From: Apostichopus japonicus
Taxonomy: Eukaryota; Echinodermata; Holothuroidea; Aspidochirotida; Stichopodidae
NCBI RefSeq assembly: GCF_037975245.1
Contig: NC_092577.1
Location: forward strand, 27,651,398 to 27,715,397
Length of the DNA: 64,000 nt
Direction of reading: 5' to 3'
The stretch's first letter is position 1. Every line of letters begins with the position of its first letter. The translations under genes were made by a program, and so were the position numbers. Shown here piece by piece: positions 12,701 through 22,809 of this stretch. A model generated the notes under the pieces. It ran no database searches and had not been told where the DNA came from. It was given only the letters and a program-made list of their open reading frames with translations.

Positions 12701-14493
12701 TGGACTGGTGTGACTGTGGTTTGTGCAACATTATGCCGAAAGAAGTAGAGTGCATTTCTTGCAAATGTCTGGTTTCTTCTTCGGATGTGGAAACCAAAAC
12801 TGTGATTTCTTTACTCCGGAAGAATGACTGTTACAACCGAACGCCTGACAGTACGGCATTTTGTTGGGCTTCACTTCGAGTAACGTTGGGCCTATATGTA
12901 GGCTACGTACGTACGTCAGTACATTTTTCATATGCAGAACAACCTAGACAGTATAAGTATAGCCTATCATACACATACACCTCGTGTCTGGATGTTGAAG
13001 TTAAAAGCAAGTTGTCCGCATAGTACGTCATCCGTGACCCAGGTCACAGGTATTTGCATATTTATGGCGATCTCCAGCGATTTTGTTTAATCAACCTCAA
13101 TGAGCGCCATCGTCGCCATTCTCAACTTTCAAAGTTCTTGGGATCAAGAAGTGGTTCATTTTAAAGCCTATATTTAAATCAACAATTAGGATCATGATTG
13201 CGTGCTGCCTTCAATTCCCCTTTAAGTTTATTTCATCACAGTATTTCGCCACCATGTAGATACTTCTGCTCCTCTGAAGAACAGAGAGAAATATCTGGCC
13301 ATTTCAGCCAGAGCAGAATAATAAACTAAGTTGCTTCCTTCTTTGTTTTTCTTCTTTTTTTGAACAGTTTTTGTGTATTCAGCCAAAGTTGCCTTTATTG
13401 TACCCATATAATTAACATAAACTCACATTGATAACAGCTTCCATGTTCTTTAGATAGATCATGTACTCATCACCGCAGGCGATATCGTTGGGTGAATGTC
13501 CATATCCTCGTACTTTTATTCTTTTTCCTTCTTGTCTTGCTTTGTCTATAATCTGTATGAGATGAGACCTATAACTTGTGAAGTCTTGAAAGAAAACTTA
13601 TTTTTAATTTTTCATACATGCAGAAATGCTAACCTGAAATACAATGTGGTAAAGACTACAGAACTTTGTTTCACATTTCAAGTCCACCAAATTAGTTGTA
13701 TCTCCCCTCCCCCCCCCCAAAAAAAAATGACCAAAGATATGTATTTTTTATGACCAATGTTACTACTTCAGTAAATTTGTAAGTAACTTCCATCATATGG
13801 CAACGATATAGGAACCAGTCAAACAAACTGTGCTTTACCATAGGATCTTGTATTTGAAGGTTATATATTGCTCTTATTACCACATATGATCTTTGATCAC
13901 TATCAACACTAAATGGGTTTGGTTGTTTGATTTAAAATTGGTGGAAAAAATTGCTGTATCAGTGCCAGAAGAATAATAAGAGCAGGAAATTGGCATAACA
14001 TATGTGCACATTCAAAGATAAACCAATGAAAACAAGTTAGGAGATTAATAATAATTATGCACATTATACTTAGAAATTTACATAACTTAATTGACCTTAG
14101 ATGCTTTTCCACATCTTTCCACACAGCTTTAGAAATGTGTATTGTTTTCCCTTGATTTTGTTTTTAAATATGCAACCATAAAATATCACTCTGACATGAA
14201 TATATCATGTTTATATACGACTAGCGGTATTAGCCTTGACTGGATGTGCAATCCAGCAGGAAAGAAGAGTATTGACTTGACATACAAATAATTGTTACAG
14301 ATGTGATGCTAGCTCAAAGAACCAGGAGTATAATATGCATTATTTCTTGAAAATGTTCAAGAATGAACGTAGTTCACATAACATCAAGATAGTTTCAAAC
14401 CTGCTTGATCTCATCGACTGTGGTTGGTTCAAAGTACAGTTCTGGTGTACAGGATTTAGTACCTGCCCAGTTACTAAATGTATAGCCTTCCAT
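742..14493 (-). CDS. GULO: L-gulonolactone oxidase, 5' seven coding exons (3' end off window)
   Basis: GULO is the FAD-linked oxidase that converts L-gulono-1,4-lactone to the ascorbate precursor in the ER membrane. Exons on the minus strand: 14401-14505 (ATG at 14493-14491, good Kozak context AAGATGG), 13427-13552, 12095-12192, 11082-11172, 1441-1626 and 742-949; all junctions are GT-AG and in phase (0,0,2,0,0,1). That makes six exons seen; any upstream leader exon joins at the 14505 acceptor. About 267 residues of the usual ~440 are visible. Family landmarks in order are FSNWAGTKSCTPE near the N-terminus, GYGHSPNDIAC (the His that carries flavin in vertebrate GULO; a Tyr replaces one Gly), AGAISSGTHATGKHYG of the FAD-binding PCMH fold, GCLGIILEITLQC, and KFFWYPHTEKV. 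The C-terminal HWxK region is not in the window. The exon at 742 ends at a plausible GTAGAT donor; reading through would reach a stop at 724. The intron 1627-11081 holds a large composite mobile element. Confidence 0.92.
2170..4290. repeat. Half-site-rich repeat block with five DR4 motifs and (CA)n end
   Basis: Degenerate units of about 300-490 bp repeat the sequence around TGACCTTTGGTGACCT. Exact copies of this 16-mer start at 2783, 3179, 3475, 3970 and 4118; on the minus strand each reads AGGTCACCAAAGGTCA, a direct repeat of AGGTCA spaced by 4. Units also share TTAACTTTGACCTCATATAA-like and CAACTCCCAACCCTAACGGA-like segments. The block begins with GCCCAAGGGCACTGTGG and ends in a CA microsatellite at 4248-4280. 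Confidence 0.7.
4471..4760. repeat. 24-bp minisatellite (CTGGGGACTTGGTGTGTCAC unit)
   Basis: About nine near-perfect 24-bp units lie between 4484 and 4695, with more degenerate GGGGACA units on both sides (from about 4296 and to about 4790). Because 24 is a multiple of three, several frames stay open by chance. Single GGGGACA motifs recur at 8232-8590, on the other side of the element-borne gene. Confidence 0.9.
5461..5950. repeat. About 193-bp tandem repeat, ~2.6 copies
   Basis: The phrase GGCATTTGTTCCTGAGCTC recurs at about 5476, 5670 and 5863, each followed by CAACAACAATNAAATCTG and an ACATGAANTTAACAAAC segment. The array lies just downstream of the stop codon of the minus-strand gene at 5981, so it may form part of its 3' UTR. 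A TTTATT at 5882-5887 reads AATAAA on the minus strand. Confidence 0.8.
5981..8089 (-). CDS. Spliced gene carried inside the composite element; unnamed basic C-terminal domain
   Basis: Two exons are well supported: 6424-6606 (acceptor TTTCAACAG, donor AAAG/GTAATA) and 5981-6192 (acceptor CCTTTCAG, stop TAG at 5983-5981), joined in phase. The first encodes a very acidic Ser/Asp/Glu tract with nine Glu in a row and ends MKKG. The second encodes a basic domain with RRVWTEDEKKVV, LPGKTAIDRVMEKY and KWTNIKDFIRNHSG. From memory, this resembles a C-terminal domain with an RRxWSxEE motif found in many multicopy uncharacterised proteins of fish and marine invertebrates; I have no functional name for it. 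A possible first exon 8050-8089 starts ATG, encodes MRRRQNLLKENRS and ends at a GTGAGT donor whose phase fits the next exon, but its Kozak context is weak and other exons may lie between. The gene lies wholly inside the element in the GULO intron, on the same strand as GULO. Confidence 0.55.
8225..8675. repeat. GGGGACA-rich segment and hairpin right end of the nested unit
   Basis: Scattered GGGGAC motifs occur between 8232 and 8600, echoing the 24-bp array on the far side of the gene. A short (CA)n tract follows at 8620-8634. GGTTCCTTTGCT/TTC/AGCAAGGAACC at 8650-8675 is a near-perfect hairpin, and its right arm is the inverted partner of 2188-2197. Confidence 0.5.
9377..10379. other. GULO intron sequence, no recognised feature
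   Basis: A pyrimidine-rich tract lies at 9465-9530. The short open frames near 9570-10260 show no family resemblance, no splice context and no repeats that I recognise. Confidence 0.5.
10380..10740. repeat. Second copy of the TGACC-rich repeat with CA-rich tail
   Basis: Two units share AAATGACCTTTGACCTCCAC (10397 and 10541) and GATATYNTGTTTACAAG-like segments, followed by a CACCCACACACGCACCCACA-type tract to about 10735. This is the same family as 1-660. The His/Thr/Pro-rich open frames here are products of the CA tract. Confidence 0.75.
11615..11981 (-). mobile_element. TTAA-flanked MITE, copy A
   Basis: TTAA at 11615-11618 and 11978-11981 brackets imperfect 17-bp terminal inverted repeats: AGGGTGTGAAGACTCGC at the left and GCGAGTCTTCAATGCCT at the right. 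The interior includes GGTAGCAAGCTGTGTGTGTA-type and CGATGGTGGTGTCTAACA-type blocks (read on the minus strand). It lies in the GULO intron between the 91-bp and 98-bp exons. A TTAA target duplication is typical of piggyBac-like or Kolobok-like elements; no coding capacity is seen. Confidence 0.85.
12391..12496. repeat. 26-bp tandem repeat, four copies
   Basis: Four nearly identical units contain TTTAATATTCATATTGCTAG. The array lies in a GULO intron, immediately upstream of the P2X7-like fragment. Confidence 0.95.
12550..12770 (+). pseudogene. P2X7-like intracellular domain fragment
   Basis: An open frame from ATG 12550 begins with an acidic, polar stretch and then reads NMDWCDCGLCNIMPKEVECISCK. 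The WCxCGxCxxMPxxxEC pattern matches the cysteine-rich cytoplasmic domain of P2X7, which also occurs in many multicopy invertebrate proteins. After about residue 74 the resemblance ends, although the frame stays open to 13023; the following sequence on the other strand resembles a THAP domain. I read this as a truncated gene copy or transposon-borne fragment stranded in a GULO intron, not as a working receptor: no membrane segments or P2X ectodomain are present. Confidence 0.5.
12734..12859 (-). pseudogene. THAP-domain N-terminal fragment
   Basis: From an ATG at 12859-12857 the frame reads MPYCQAFGCNSHSSGVKK followed by FWFPHPKKK. The MPxCxAxGCxN start and a later aromatic-Phe-Pro are typical of the zinc-binding THAP domain of THAP proteins and P-element-type transposases. 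The expected Trp and the distal Cys-x2-His pair are not present before the stop. It overlaps the end of the P2X7-like fragment tail to tail. Confidence 0.45.
13024..13426. other. GULO intron, no recognised feature
   Basis: I see no exon, repeat or RNA-like structure here. Confidence 0.5.
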
Positions 14494-14620
14494 CTTTCTC
14501 AGCTCCTGACAAAATCAAACAGTAATTGAAAGTAACAGTTAGTATATTGCAACCAGCCACGAAATAATCTTTGTCTAAATAGCATGCAATAGATGTACTT
14601 TGACCTCTATAAAACATATA

Positions 14621-15669
14621 CATCTCTATAAGTACTGTGATTGATCTCAATGCTGCTGAGCTATTAATCTCAATAAGTACTGATATGTTCTTGTTAATTG
14701 TTTTTGATAATAATAACAACAGTCACAAAGGGATATGACGTAAAACAGAACTGTGGTATATTGACTCGACGTAAGTCGTACTAAGGATCTTGCGAGAGTG
14801 GCCACTAGCCTATGTGACCTTTGACATATCTGAGATGTAAACAAACATGTATGGAACGCCAGAAAGGCATAAATGTAACAAGTACTGTGATTGAACTCAA
14901 TGCTGCTGCTATTGATATAAATAAGTACTGTGATTGATCTCAATGCTGTTGCTATTAATCTAAATAAGTACCGTAATTGATCTCAATGCTGTTGCTATTA
15001 ATCTAAATAAGTAGTGTGATTGATCTCAATGCTGTTGCTATTAATCTAAATAAGTAGTGTGATTGATCTCAATGCTGTTGCTATTAATCTAAATAAGTAG
15101 TGTGATTGATCTCAATGCTGTTGCTATTAATCTCCATAAATACTGTGATTAATCTCAATGCTGCTGCTATTGATCTCCATAAGTACTGTGATTGATCTCA
15201 ATGCTGTTGCTATTAATCTCAATAAGTACTGTCATTGATCTCAATGCTGTTGCCATTAATCTCAATAAGTACTGTGATTGATCTCAATGCTGTTGCTATT
15301 AATCTCAATAAGTACTGTGATTGATCTCAATGCTGTTGCTATTAATCTCAATAAGTACTGTGATTGCATGATCTCAATGCTATTGCTATTTATCTTAATA
15401 AGTACTGTAATTGATCTCAATGCTGTTGCTATTAATCTCAATAAGTACTGTGATTGATCTCAATGCTGTTGCTATTAATCTCCATAAGTACTGTGACTGA
15501 TCTCAATGCTGTTGCTATCGATCTAAATAAGTACTGTGATTGATCTCAATGCTGCTGAGCTATTAATCTCAATAAGTACTGTGATTGATCTCAATGCTGT
15601 TGCTATTAATCTCAATAAGTACTGTGATTGACCTCAATGCTGTTGCTATTTATCTTAATAAGTACTGTA
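14621..15669. repeat. 43-bp minisatellite, GULO-proximal block
   Basis: The unit contains TTGATCTCAATGCTGTTGCT followed by ATTAATCTCAATAAGTACTG. One unit and a bit lies at 14621-14685, then about 18 units at 14878-15669. Common variants are TCCATAAGT, CGATCTAAATAAGT and CTGCTGAGC. The block begins about 115 bp upstream of the first GULO coding exon, so it occupies the region where its promoter or leader exon would be expected. Confidence 0.95.
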
Positions 15670-16239
15670 CAGGTAGGGGCCCCTCAGAATGTAGGTGTTT
15701 TTTGTAAGTCACCTACAGCTCACCAGTTTTACATTATTGGGTAAAACAATGAATAATTATGAAGATTATCTATTAACTTAGATTGCATTTGGGTCCAAAC
15801 ATGAAAATATTTTTTTTATTATGTTTTTTTTGCATGGAGAAAAACCACACTAAAAAGCACTTGCCCCTCAAAACGCTGGTCAACAATTTTGCTAATAATT
15901 TTCCAGGAACGTGATGAATTAACAACAAATTTTGACTGGTTCACTCATTTTAAACTCTCTAAGAGTATTTAAAAATTGATTGTGTTTCTTGTATTTTTTC
16001 CCACTGAGGTTCCCAAAATGCTGGTGTATTGCCCCTCAGAATGCTGATTTTCCCTAATGAAAAATACAAAACATGACACCTCCTTTACAAAAAAATTTTT
16101 TGTTTTCCCATTCCTTGGCATATTGACAGTCAACAAATGGAAAAATATTCCCCACTTAAGTTATAAAAGAGCAAAAGTAACCAACAAACATCCTAAAGAC
16201 AATTAACAATACTTTGGATTTCTTCTAACTCAACTATCT

Positions 16240-17067
16240 ACACTTGTACATATGGCTCCTGACATTGCTGTCAAGAACATTCCAAATCTTCTCATATCAA
16301 CAACTGAAATGGTTCTCAAACACATGAATCCCTGTTGTACAAGTGATTAGATCGACACTTAGCAGCACAGAAGGTAGCAAGACCAGTTGTCATTGTTTCT
16401 GATGGCCACAGTTCCAGATTTGATATTGAGGTGTTGAGGTTCTTGAGAGCAAAAGAAATGCATCTTTTCATCACTCCACCTGATACCACTGGAGTCACAC
16501 AATTACATGACCAAATCTATCAAAATTTGCACTGTGAATACCATAACAGCAAGGGAGAACTCTTTTCAGCGGAATGCAGTCAACAGGGATGGTTTCATGA
16601 AGAAATTGGCAGATGTTTGGCCACGGTGGGCAAACAAACTTGAAATAATAAAAAATGCAGCAAAACGTGTTGGTGTAACCGTGGAGCTATAAATCCCAGG
16701 TTTATAGCTCCATGGTGTAACTAACCATGGCCTGAGTGTTGAATGGAGGCAAAAGGACAAATTTGTTCAAGCATCATCTGTTATTCAAGATGAAACTGAT
16801 GAAACAGCAGGACCTTCATCATCAATTTCCAACACATCAATGGTTGAGTTGCCAGTTGGCATCAAGAAGTACACCAAGCAGTACTATACGCAAAAACTGG
16901 AGAACTCAATAGAAACCATCCAGAAGCTTGAAGATTCATTCAAGAGCACACCATGGGGGGAGATTGATGGACTACTGACAATTAAGAAAGTGAAGCCAAA
17001 ACCAAAGGTAACAAGTAACATGAGGGTAACTCAAGTCTATGGATCCATGGAAGGACAACAAATATAA
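16240..17067 (+). pseudogene. Broken DDE_1-type (pogo-like) transposase
   Basis: The catalytic core is recognisable across several frames. VIVSDGHSSRFDIEVLRFLR and HLFITPPDTTGVTQLHDQIY match the second Asp motif and the PPHTTxxxQPLD motif of DDE_1 transposases. A shift then leads to NRDGFMKKLADVWPRWANKL, which corresponds to the downstream helical region. A further segment, MVELPVGIKKYTKQYYTQKL, with charged residues follows to a stop at 17065. Stops and shifts near 16345-16400 and 16520 interrupt the frame. No N-terminal helix-turn-helix region was found, so this copy cannot encode an intact enzyme. The product would cut and paste elements with TA targets, in agreement with the flanking TA. 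Confidence 0.75.
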
Positions 17068-17206
17068 GAGTCAGTGGAGTTATTGAATAAAGAGAACGAA
17101 GCAAGGGACAAAGCCAGACAAGACAATAAGTTGAAGAAACAGTGTAATCTTCCCAATTATATGCAGTAAAGCTGCATGTAAAGATGAAAATGGAGTCAAG
17201 CCTGAT

Positions 17207-17689
17207 ATGATTTTGCCTGCTTGCACACAAGGGAAGCGTGTGCGTCGGCGACTTCTTGTTGATGACTCATGTGTTGAAGAGATGTCTGTAGATGATATTG
17301 AGGTTGAAGGTGCAGAAGAGGTTGAGGTTGATGGTGCAGATGATGTTGAGGTTGAAGGTGCAGAAGAGGTTGAGGTTGATGGTGCAGATGAGGTTGAAGG
17401 TGTAGATGCTGTCGAGGTTGAAGGTGTAGATGTGATGGGGTTAAGAAGGTTGGATATGAAGGATGTGAAAGTGTCGATGTGGGTTAAGGTGAAATATGAA
17501 GAAGAGGTGTTTATTGGTAGAGTTCTACAAAAGGTGGGACATGAAGTCTGTGTGAGATGTTTAGGGAAGCCATTTGGAGTAGATAAGGGTATGCCACAGG
17601 AAATGGAAAAAGAGTCTGCTCCCATATTTTATGGTGAAGTGTATGAAGCAGAAGTGCAACCAGGGATGGTGAAATGTGGAAGAATGTAG
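17207..17689 (+). CDS. Acidic-repeat ORF with possible Tudor-like C-terminal domain
   Basis: This 160-codon frame is intact. Residues ~30-80 are imperfect repeats of VEVEGAEEVEVDGADD type, caused by a 24/48-bp DNA tandem repeat at 17300-17430. Residues ~88-155 (VSMWVKVKYEEEVFIGRVL onward, ending IFYGEVYEAEVQP) have the spacing of a small beta-barrel chromatin/RNA-binding domain of the Tudor/PWWP sort, often placed at the C-terminus of transposon proteins. It lies in the transposon downstream of the broken transposase and may be its last part. The start ATG is simply the first in frame. Confidence 0.4.
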   Translation: MILPACTQGKRVRRRLLVDDSCVEEMSVDDIEVEGAEEVEVDGADDVEVEGAEEVEVDGADEVEGVDAVEVEGVDVMGLRRLDMKDVKVSMWVKVKYEEEVFIGRVLQKVGHEVCVRCLGKPFGVDKGMPQEMEKESAPIFYGEVYEAEVQPGMVKCGRM

Positions 17690-18766
17690 AAATACATTTA
17701 TCAATAAACATGTGTATGTGAAATGAAAAGTTGATTAATTTTATAGTTAAGTTATTACCCTTTACAAGTTTGTCTTTTCTGATGATGCTTTATTTGTTTA
17801 TTTAAAGTTTCAAATGATAAAGTTGTTTAATATCTGTTAAATATAGATCATTACAGTTAAAAACAGATTGTTCTTTCTTCAGCTACATGAAACTGTTACA
17901 TGTGAATGTAGGTTCTTTAAAGTGTAATTAATATTCGTTTACAGTATATGTGTGTGGAACTGTATTATGCGCCAACCCATAAGCACCCACCCAGTTGAAC
18001 TGACCCACAATGTTAAAAATCTTAAAGGTAGCAAAACTTACATCCAAATGAGATCTTCATTTATATAGTAGTCATTTTGGCAGTATGTTGTGAATTGTAC
18101 ATATCTTAGTAAATGTAATGGACATAGAATTGAGGGAATACTGTAGTAAGAAATAGTAAATATTTCTCAGAACATTTAAAAAAAAATGAGAGCAACTTAT
18201 TTAACGTAGTTAAATTACAAAATATGTGAGGTTAGTGTTTATTTTTGGTGTTATTAGTGTAAAATTTATGTTTCATGTAAAAAAACAGTTTTGATATTAC
18301 ACTATAATGGATTTATTAATTTTTTTCATATTTGTTTTTATTGACCCTCAAAACGCTGGTTTAATGCCCCTCAAAATGCTGATTCTGATCAAGTAATGAT
18401 GTTTTCAAAAATATCAAGTTACGTACAAAGTGCTATATTTCACTGATCATCATTCTACAAACATGTAATTTTGCAATGTAAATTACCCCCTAGTTGTCCG
18501 TTTTTGATGCAGTGCCAAGAAGGTACACTTCAATTAATAGCAACTTTTAGATGCACGGTAAGCAAATGGATGATTGTACCCATATATTTTTTTGGAAACT
18601 ATAAAATAATTTTTGAGTTGTTGGCAATTTTAAATTCATCATACATATATCCTATCTAAAAAGTATAATAGAAAGTTCATGACAGGTTCAGTTTTTTTTC
18701 TGGCCAATTATATTTGTTCACCTACATTTTGAGGGGCACCAGCATTCTGAGGGGCCCCTACCTGTA

Positions 18767-20560
18767 ATTGATCTCAATGCTGTTGCTATTAATCTCAATA
18801 AGTACTGTGATTGATCTCAATGCTGTTGCTATTAATCTCCATAAGTACTGTGACTGATCTCAATGCTGTTGCTATCGATCTAAATAAGTACTGTAATTGA
18901 TCTCAATGCTGTTGCTATTAATCTCCATAAGTACTGTGATTGATCTCAATGCTGTTGCTATTATCTCAATAAGTACTGTGATTGATCTCAATGCTGTTGC
19001 TATTTATCTCCATAAGTACTGTGATTGATCTCAATGCTGTTGCTATTGATCTAAATAAGTACCGTAATTGATCTCAATGCTGTTGCTATTAATCTCCATA
19101 AGTACTGTGATTGATCTCAATGCTGTTGTTATAATCTAAATAAGTACTGTAATTGATCTCAATGCTGTTGCTATTAATCTCCATAAGTACTGTGATTGAT
19201 CTCAATGCTGTTGTTATTAATCTCAATAAGTACTGTGATTGATCTCAATGCTGTTGCTATCGATCTAAATAAGTACTGTAATTGATCTCAATGCTGTTGC
19301 TATTAATCTCAATAAGTACTGTGATTGATCTCAATGCTGTTGCTATTAATCTCAATAAGTACTGTGATTGATCTCAATGCTGTTGCTATCGATCTAAATA
19401 AGTACCGTAATTGATCTCAATGCTGTTGCTATTAATCTCCATAAGTACTGTGATTGATCTCAATGCTGTTGTTATTAATCTCAATAAGTACTGTGATTGA
19501 TCTCAATGCTGTTGCTATTTATCTTAATAAGTACTGTCATTGATCTCAATGCTGTTGCTATTTATCTTAATAAGTACTGTAATTGATCTCAATGCTGTTG
19601 CTATTAATCTCAATAAGTACTGTGATTGATCTCAATGCTGTTGTTATTAATCTCAATAAGTACTGTGATTGATCTCAATGCTGTTGCTATTAATCTCAAT
19701 AAGTACTGTGATTGATCTCAATGCTGTTGCCATTAATCTCAATAAGTACTGTGATTGATCTCAATGCTGTTGTTATTAATCTCAATAAGTACTGTGATTG
19801 ATCTCAATGCTGTTGCTATTAATCTCAATAAGTACTGTGATTGATCTCAATGCTGTTGCCATTAATCTCAATAAGTCCTGTGATTGATCTCAATGCTGTT
19901 GCTATTAATCTCCACAATTACTGTAATTGATCTCAATGCTATTGCTATTAATCTCAATAAGTACTGTGATTGATCTCAATGCTGTTGCTATTAATCTCAA
20001 TAAGTCCTGTGATTGATCTCAATGCTGTTGCTATTAATCTCCACAATTACTGTAATTGATCTCAATGCTATTGCTATTAATCTCAATAAGTACTGTGATT
20101 GATCTCAATGCTGTTGCTATTAATCTCAATAAGTACTGTGATTGATCTCAATGCTGTTGCTATTAATCTCAATAAGTACTGTGATTGATCTCAATGCTGT
20201 TGCTATTAATCTCAATAAGTATACTGTGATTGATCTCAATGCTGTTGCTATTGATCTCAATAAGTACTGTGATTGATCTCAATGCTGTTGCTATTAATCT
20301 CCATAAGTACTGTGATGGTCTCAATGCTGTTGCTATTATTCTCAATAAGTACTGTGATTGATCTCGATGCTGTTGCTATTAATCTCCACAAGTACTGTGA
20401 TTGATCTCATTGCTGTTGCTATTAATCTCCATAAGTACTGTGATTGATCTCAATGCTGTTGCCATTAATCTCAATAAGTACTGTGATTGATCTCAATCAT
20501 GCTGTCGCTATTCAATAAGTACTGTGATTGATCTCAATGCTGTTGCCATTAATCTCCATT
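18767..20560. repeat. 43-bp minisatellite, distal block with higher-order structure
   Basis: About 42 units of the same 43-bp satellite continue right of the transposon. Between about 18890 and 19500, unit types recur in order (CCATAAGT, CAATAAGT, CGATCTAAATAAGT), giving a loose three-unit, ~129-bp higher-order repeat. A three-unit block with AAGTCCTGTG and CCACAATTACTG markers is duplicated at about 19870-20000 and 20000-20125. The array ends at about 20560. Confidence 0.95.
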
Positions 20561-22209
20561 CTCGGATCTTATTGGAGGTCCTGATTATTTTTTTATCCAG
20601 TTACATTTGGTTTTCATGCAGCAATGATGAATGTCTCCCTCTTGCTACCTCATTGTTTTTTACTTTTTGTTACTGGGAGTGAAATATATTATTTTGATCT
20701 AGAGAAGGGCAAGGAAGTTCCTCACCATGATAGGCAACTGTGAATTTTGTGATATGGTTAGGCTTAGGATATGATGATGAGCTTCAGCTTTTGTAGAATT
20801 GAATTGCCATAAAATTGTTCAAAGCAAATGTTCAACATGACTTGCAGTGTATATCAGCTGTCTTCATCACTCACTGAACATTCGTCTAAGGTGGCTATAT
20901 GACTCCATTTGCCAGTATGAAGTGCTGAAGTAACAGCACATGAGTATTGTGCCCATTCTTTTATCTAAATCTAATCAATCTACAGACCTGTCAACCTGTT
21001 TGACCCCAAAATAGGGAGAATAACATTTTTCAGGGCCAAAAAAAACGGGAGAATAAGGGGAAAATAGGGAGGTTGGTAATTTTCAACTGAAATTATATAA
21101 ATACTCCTAAATAAATAGTCTAGGGTACCGCTCATGTACAACTGGACATGTGTACGCGCACAGGATCGTAAAGACGTATATACAAGTACAATCGTGTATA
21201 AAATCGTTGACAAACAATTGCCCCGTAGACACCTTGTATAATTCCTGTTCGAGTTTATACGCAGGTTATACTATTGTGCTCAATGAATGGGATTAAAGTC
21301 GCCGAAAGAATTAGTGAGATGTTTGAAACAGCCATTTCGTGATATTCACCTAGCATCGAAGAGGGCGCAGGTAAAGTGTGTGCCGGCATAGAACTTAACT
21401 GTTTTTTGTCATATACAAGTAGCCTACATGCGAACTGCACATCACATTCGGTACGCCGCATATACAAACAAGACACTTGTGTTTATTACACTTGTGCACC
21501 ATGGCATATGCACAGTGCACGCCGTACTACTGTACTGTATTCAGGACTCGACCAAGGCCAGTGAGTTGTAATTCATTTCGGCCAGTAAATATCTTTTTTC
21601 CAACAAACTGGAGCTAATCTAGTGCATCAAGTGTGTCTATATGTGAAAATGAAAGACATTGTGACGATAAGATCAGGATTTCGTCGAAACCTCATTACTA
21701 TAACGTAGGCACCCTTTGCGCGAGTCATTATTGTGGGTTGTACGTGATCTGCAAATAGCTGCAAAGAGTAAGAGTAGTTGTCAGCAGGTGCCATATGACT
21801 CTCATGTGTTGATTTCTGTGCTGAGAATGCATACAGTTTGACTGTGTTGAAAGTCCAACTAACCCAATTAATCATTCACCGAGAAGCCTATAACAACGAA
21901 CTTTGTTCCAAGTCCTATTGGACCTGCGATTAGAGAATGAATTGATACGATTACCTATGATAAATTCAATATCACCTCACCAGTGAAGCGCGTAGATAAC
22001 CCTTACTGATGTACGGCAAGTGAAATTGCGGAGAGCCCCGATAGAAGATGGATCATAAATTTATACTCACAGCTCACAGCGTTAGTAATTCAGAAATTCA
22101 GTGCACGTGTCTAGACGTATATGAAGAGGTTCTGACTTGTCTCATACCGATGCACATCTGGTCGTCCGTCGACAATTCGTCTTTGACCAAAGTGTCTGTA
22201 AAGCGCAAA
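20561..22209. other. Intergenic, includes hAT-end fragment at 20983
   Basis: Positions 20983-21115 match the left end of the element at 38720 (CAGACCTGTCAACCTGTTTG, AATAGGGAGAATAACATTTT). No matching right end was found. The rest shows no recognised coding exon. Confidence 0.55.
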
Positions 22210-22214
22210 GTATT

Positions 22215-22270
22215 TACGCATGTAAAGCGGGAGGCCCGGGTTCGACTCCCGATGGAGGCTGGAAGTTTTT
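22215..22270 (+). ncRNA. tRNA-like 3' half, probable SINE remnant
   Basis: GGGAGGCCCGGGTTCGACTC at 22229-22248 contains a good pol III B box (GGTTCGACTCC) within a tRNA-like T arm. A convincing A box and cloverleaf were not found, so this is more likely a SINE fragment than a tRNA gene. Confidence 0.35.
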
Positions 22271-22809
22271 GCAGGAAAAAACTTGCAGGAAAAACCTTGG
22301 CGTTTAGATTCTAGAGGTAGCAATACAAACAAATCCTGCCCAAACCATGGTTGGATGTAAATGAATGTAGACTCTCTATGGGGAAATTACTAACTGCACT
22401 GGGGACAGGTTGTTCTTTGTTACTCCACTGCCCCCCCCCCCCACATACACACCTTTTGATAGCTCGCTGTGCCACGGGTTACAGTGCCCCCTCCCCAAAG
22501 CTTCGACAAGCAAACCAACGCCTATATATGCTTCAATTAAAAATCATCAACAGATATAACACTCCCGAAAAGAACCATTTTTTTCTGGGCTCCCGAAATA
22601 ACGCCCGTTTGGACTCCCGAAATGACGCCTGTTTGGACTCCCGAAGGGCCCGTGGGTGGGGGGTGAATTACTTATATCGACTAATATACTGAGTCGGTTG
22701 TCCTTTCTACATGTGTAATGGTTTTAATGCTTTAGGATTTGAGGTTTCTGTGTTTATATTATTTCATAATGATGGGGACCGTACGTATGACAACTATTAC
22801 TAATAGTAG

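Larger units (their letters stand above)
15668..18766. mobile_element. 3.1-kb pogo/Tc1-mariner-like transposon with TA duplication
   Basis: The element runs from 15670 to 18764. Perfect terminal inverted repeats of at least 22 bp begin CAGGTAGGGGCCCCTCAGAA. TA at 15668-15669 and 18765-18766 is the target duplication; removing the element restores the reading AAGTACTGTAATTGATCTC of the 43-bp satellite unit. Subterminal motifs GCCCCTCARAAYGCTGRT occur at about 15865 and 16030 near the left end and at 18343 and 18366 near the right end, all in one orientation. A broken DDE transposase and an acidic open frame lie inside. Confidence 0.9.

Noticed and set aside
17080-17625. 181-codon Ser/Thr/Pro-rich minus-strand frame
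   Set aside because: It is the antisense of the acidic tandem repeat in the plus-strand ORF of the transposon.
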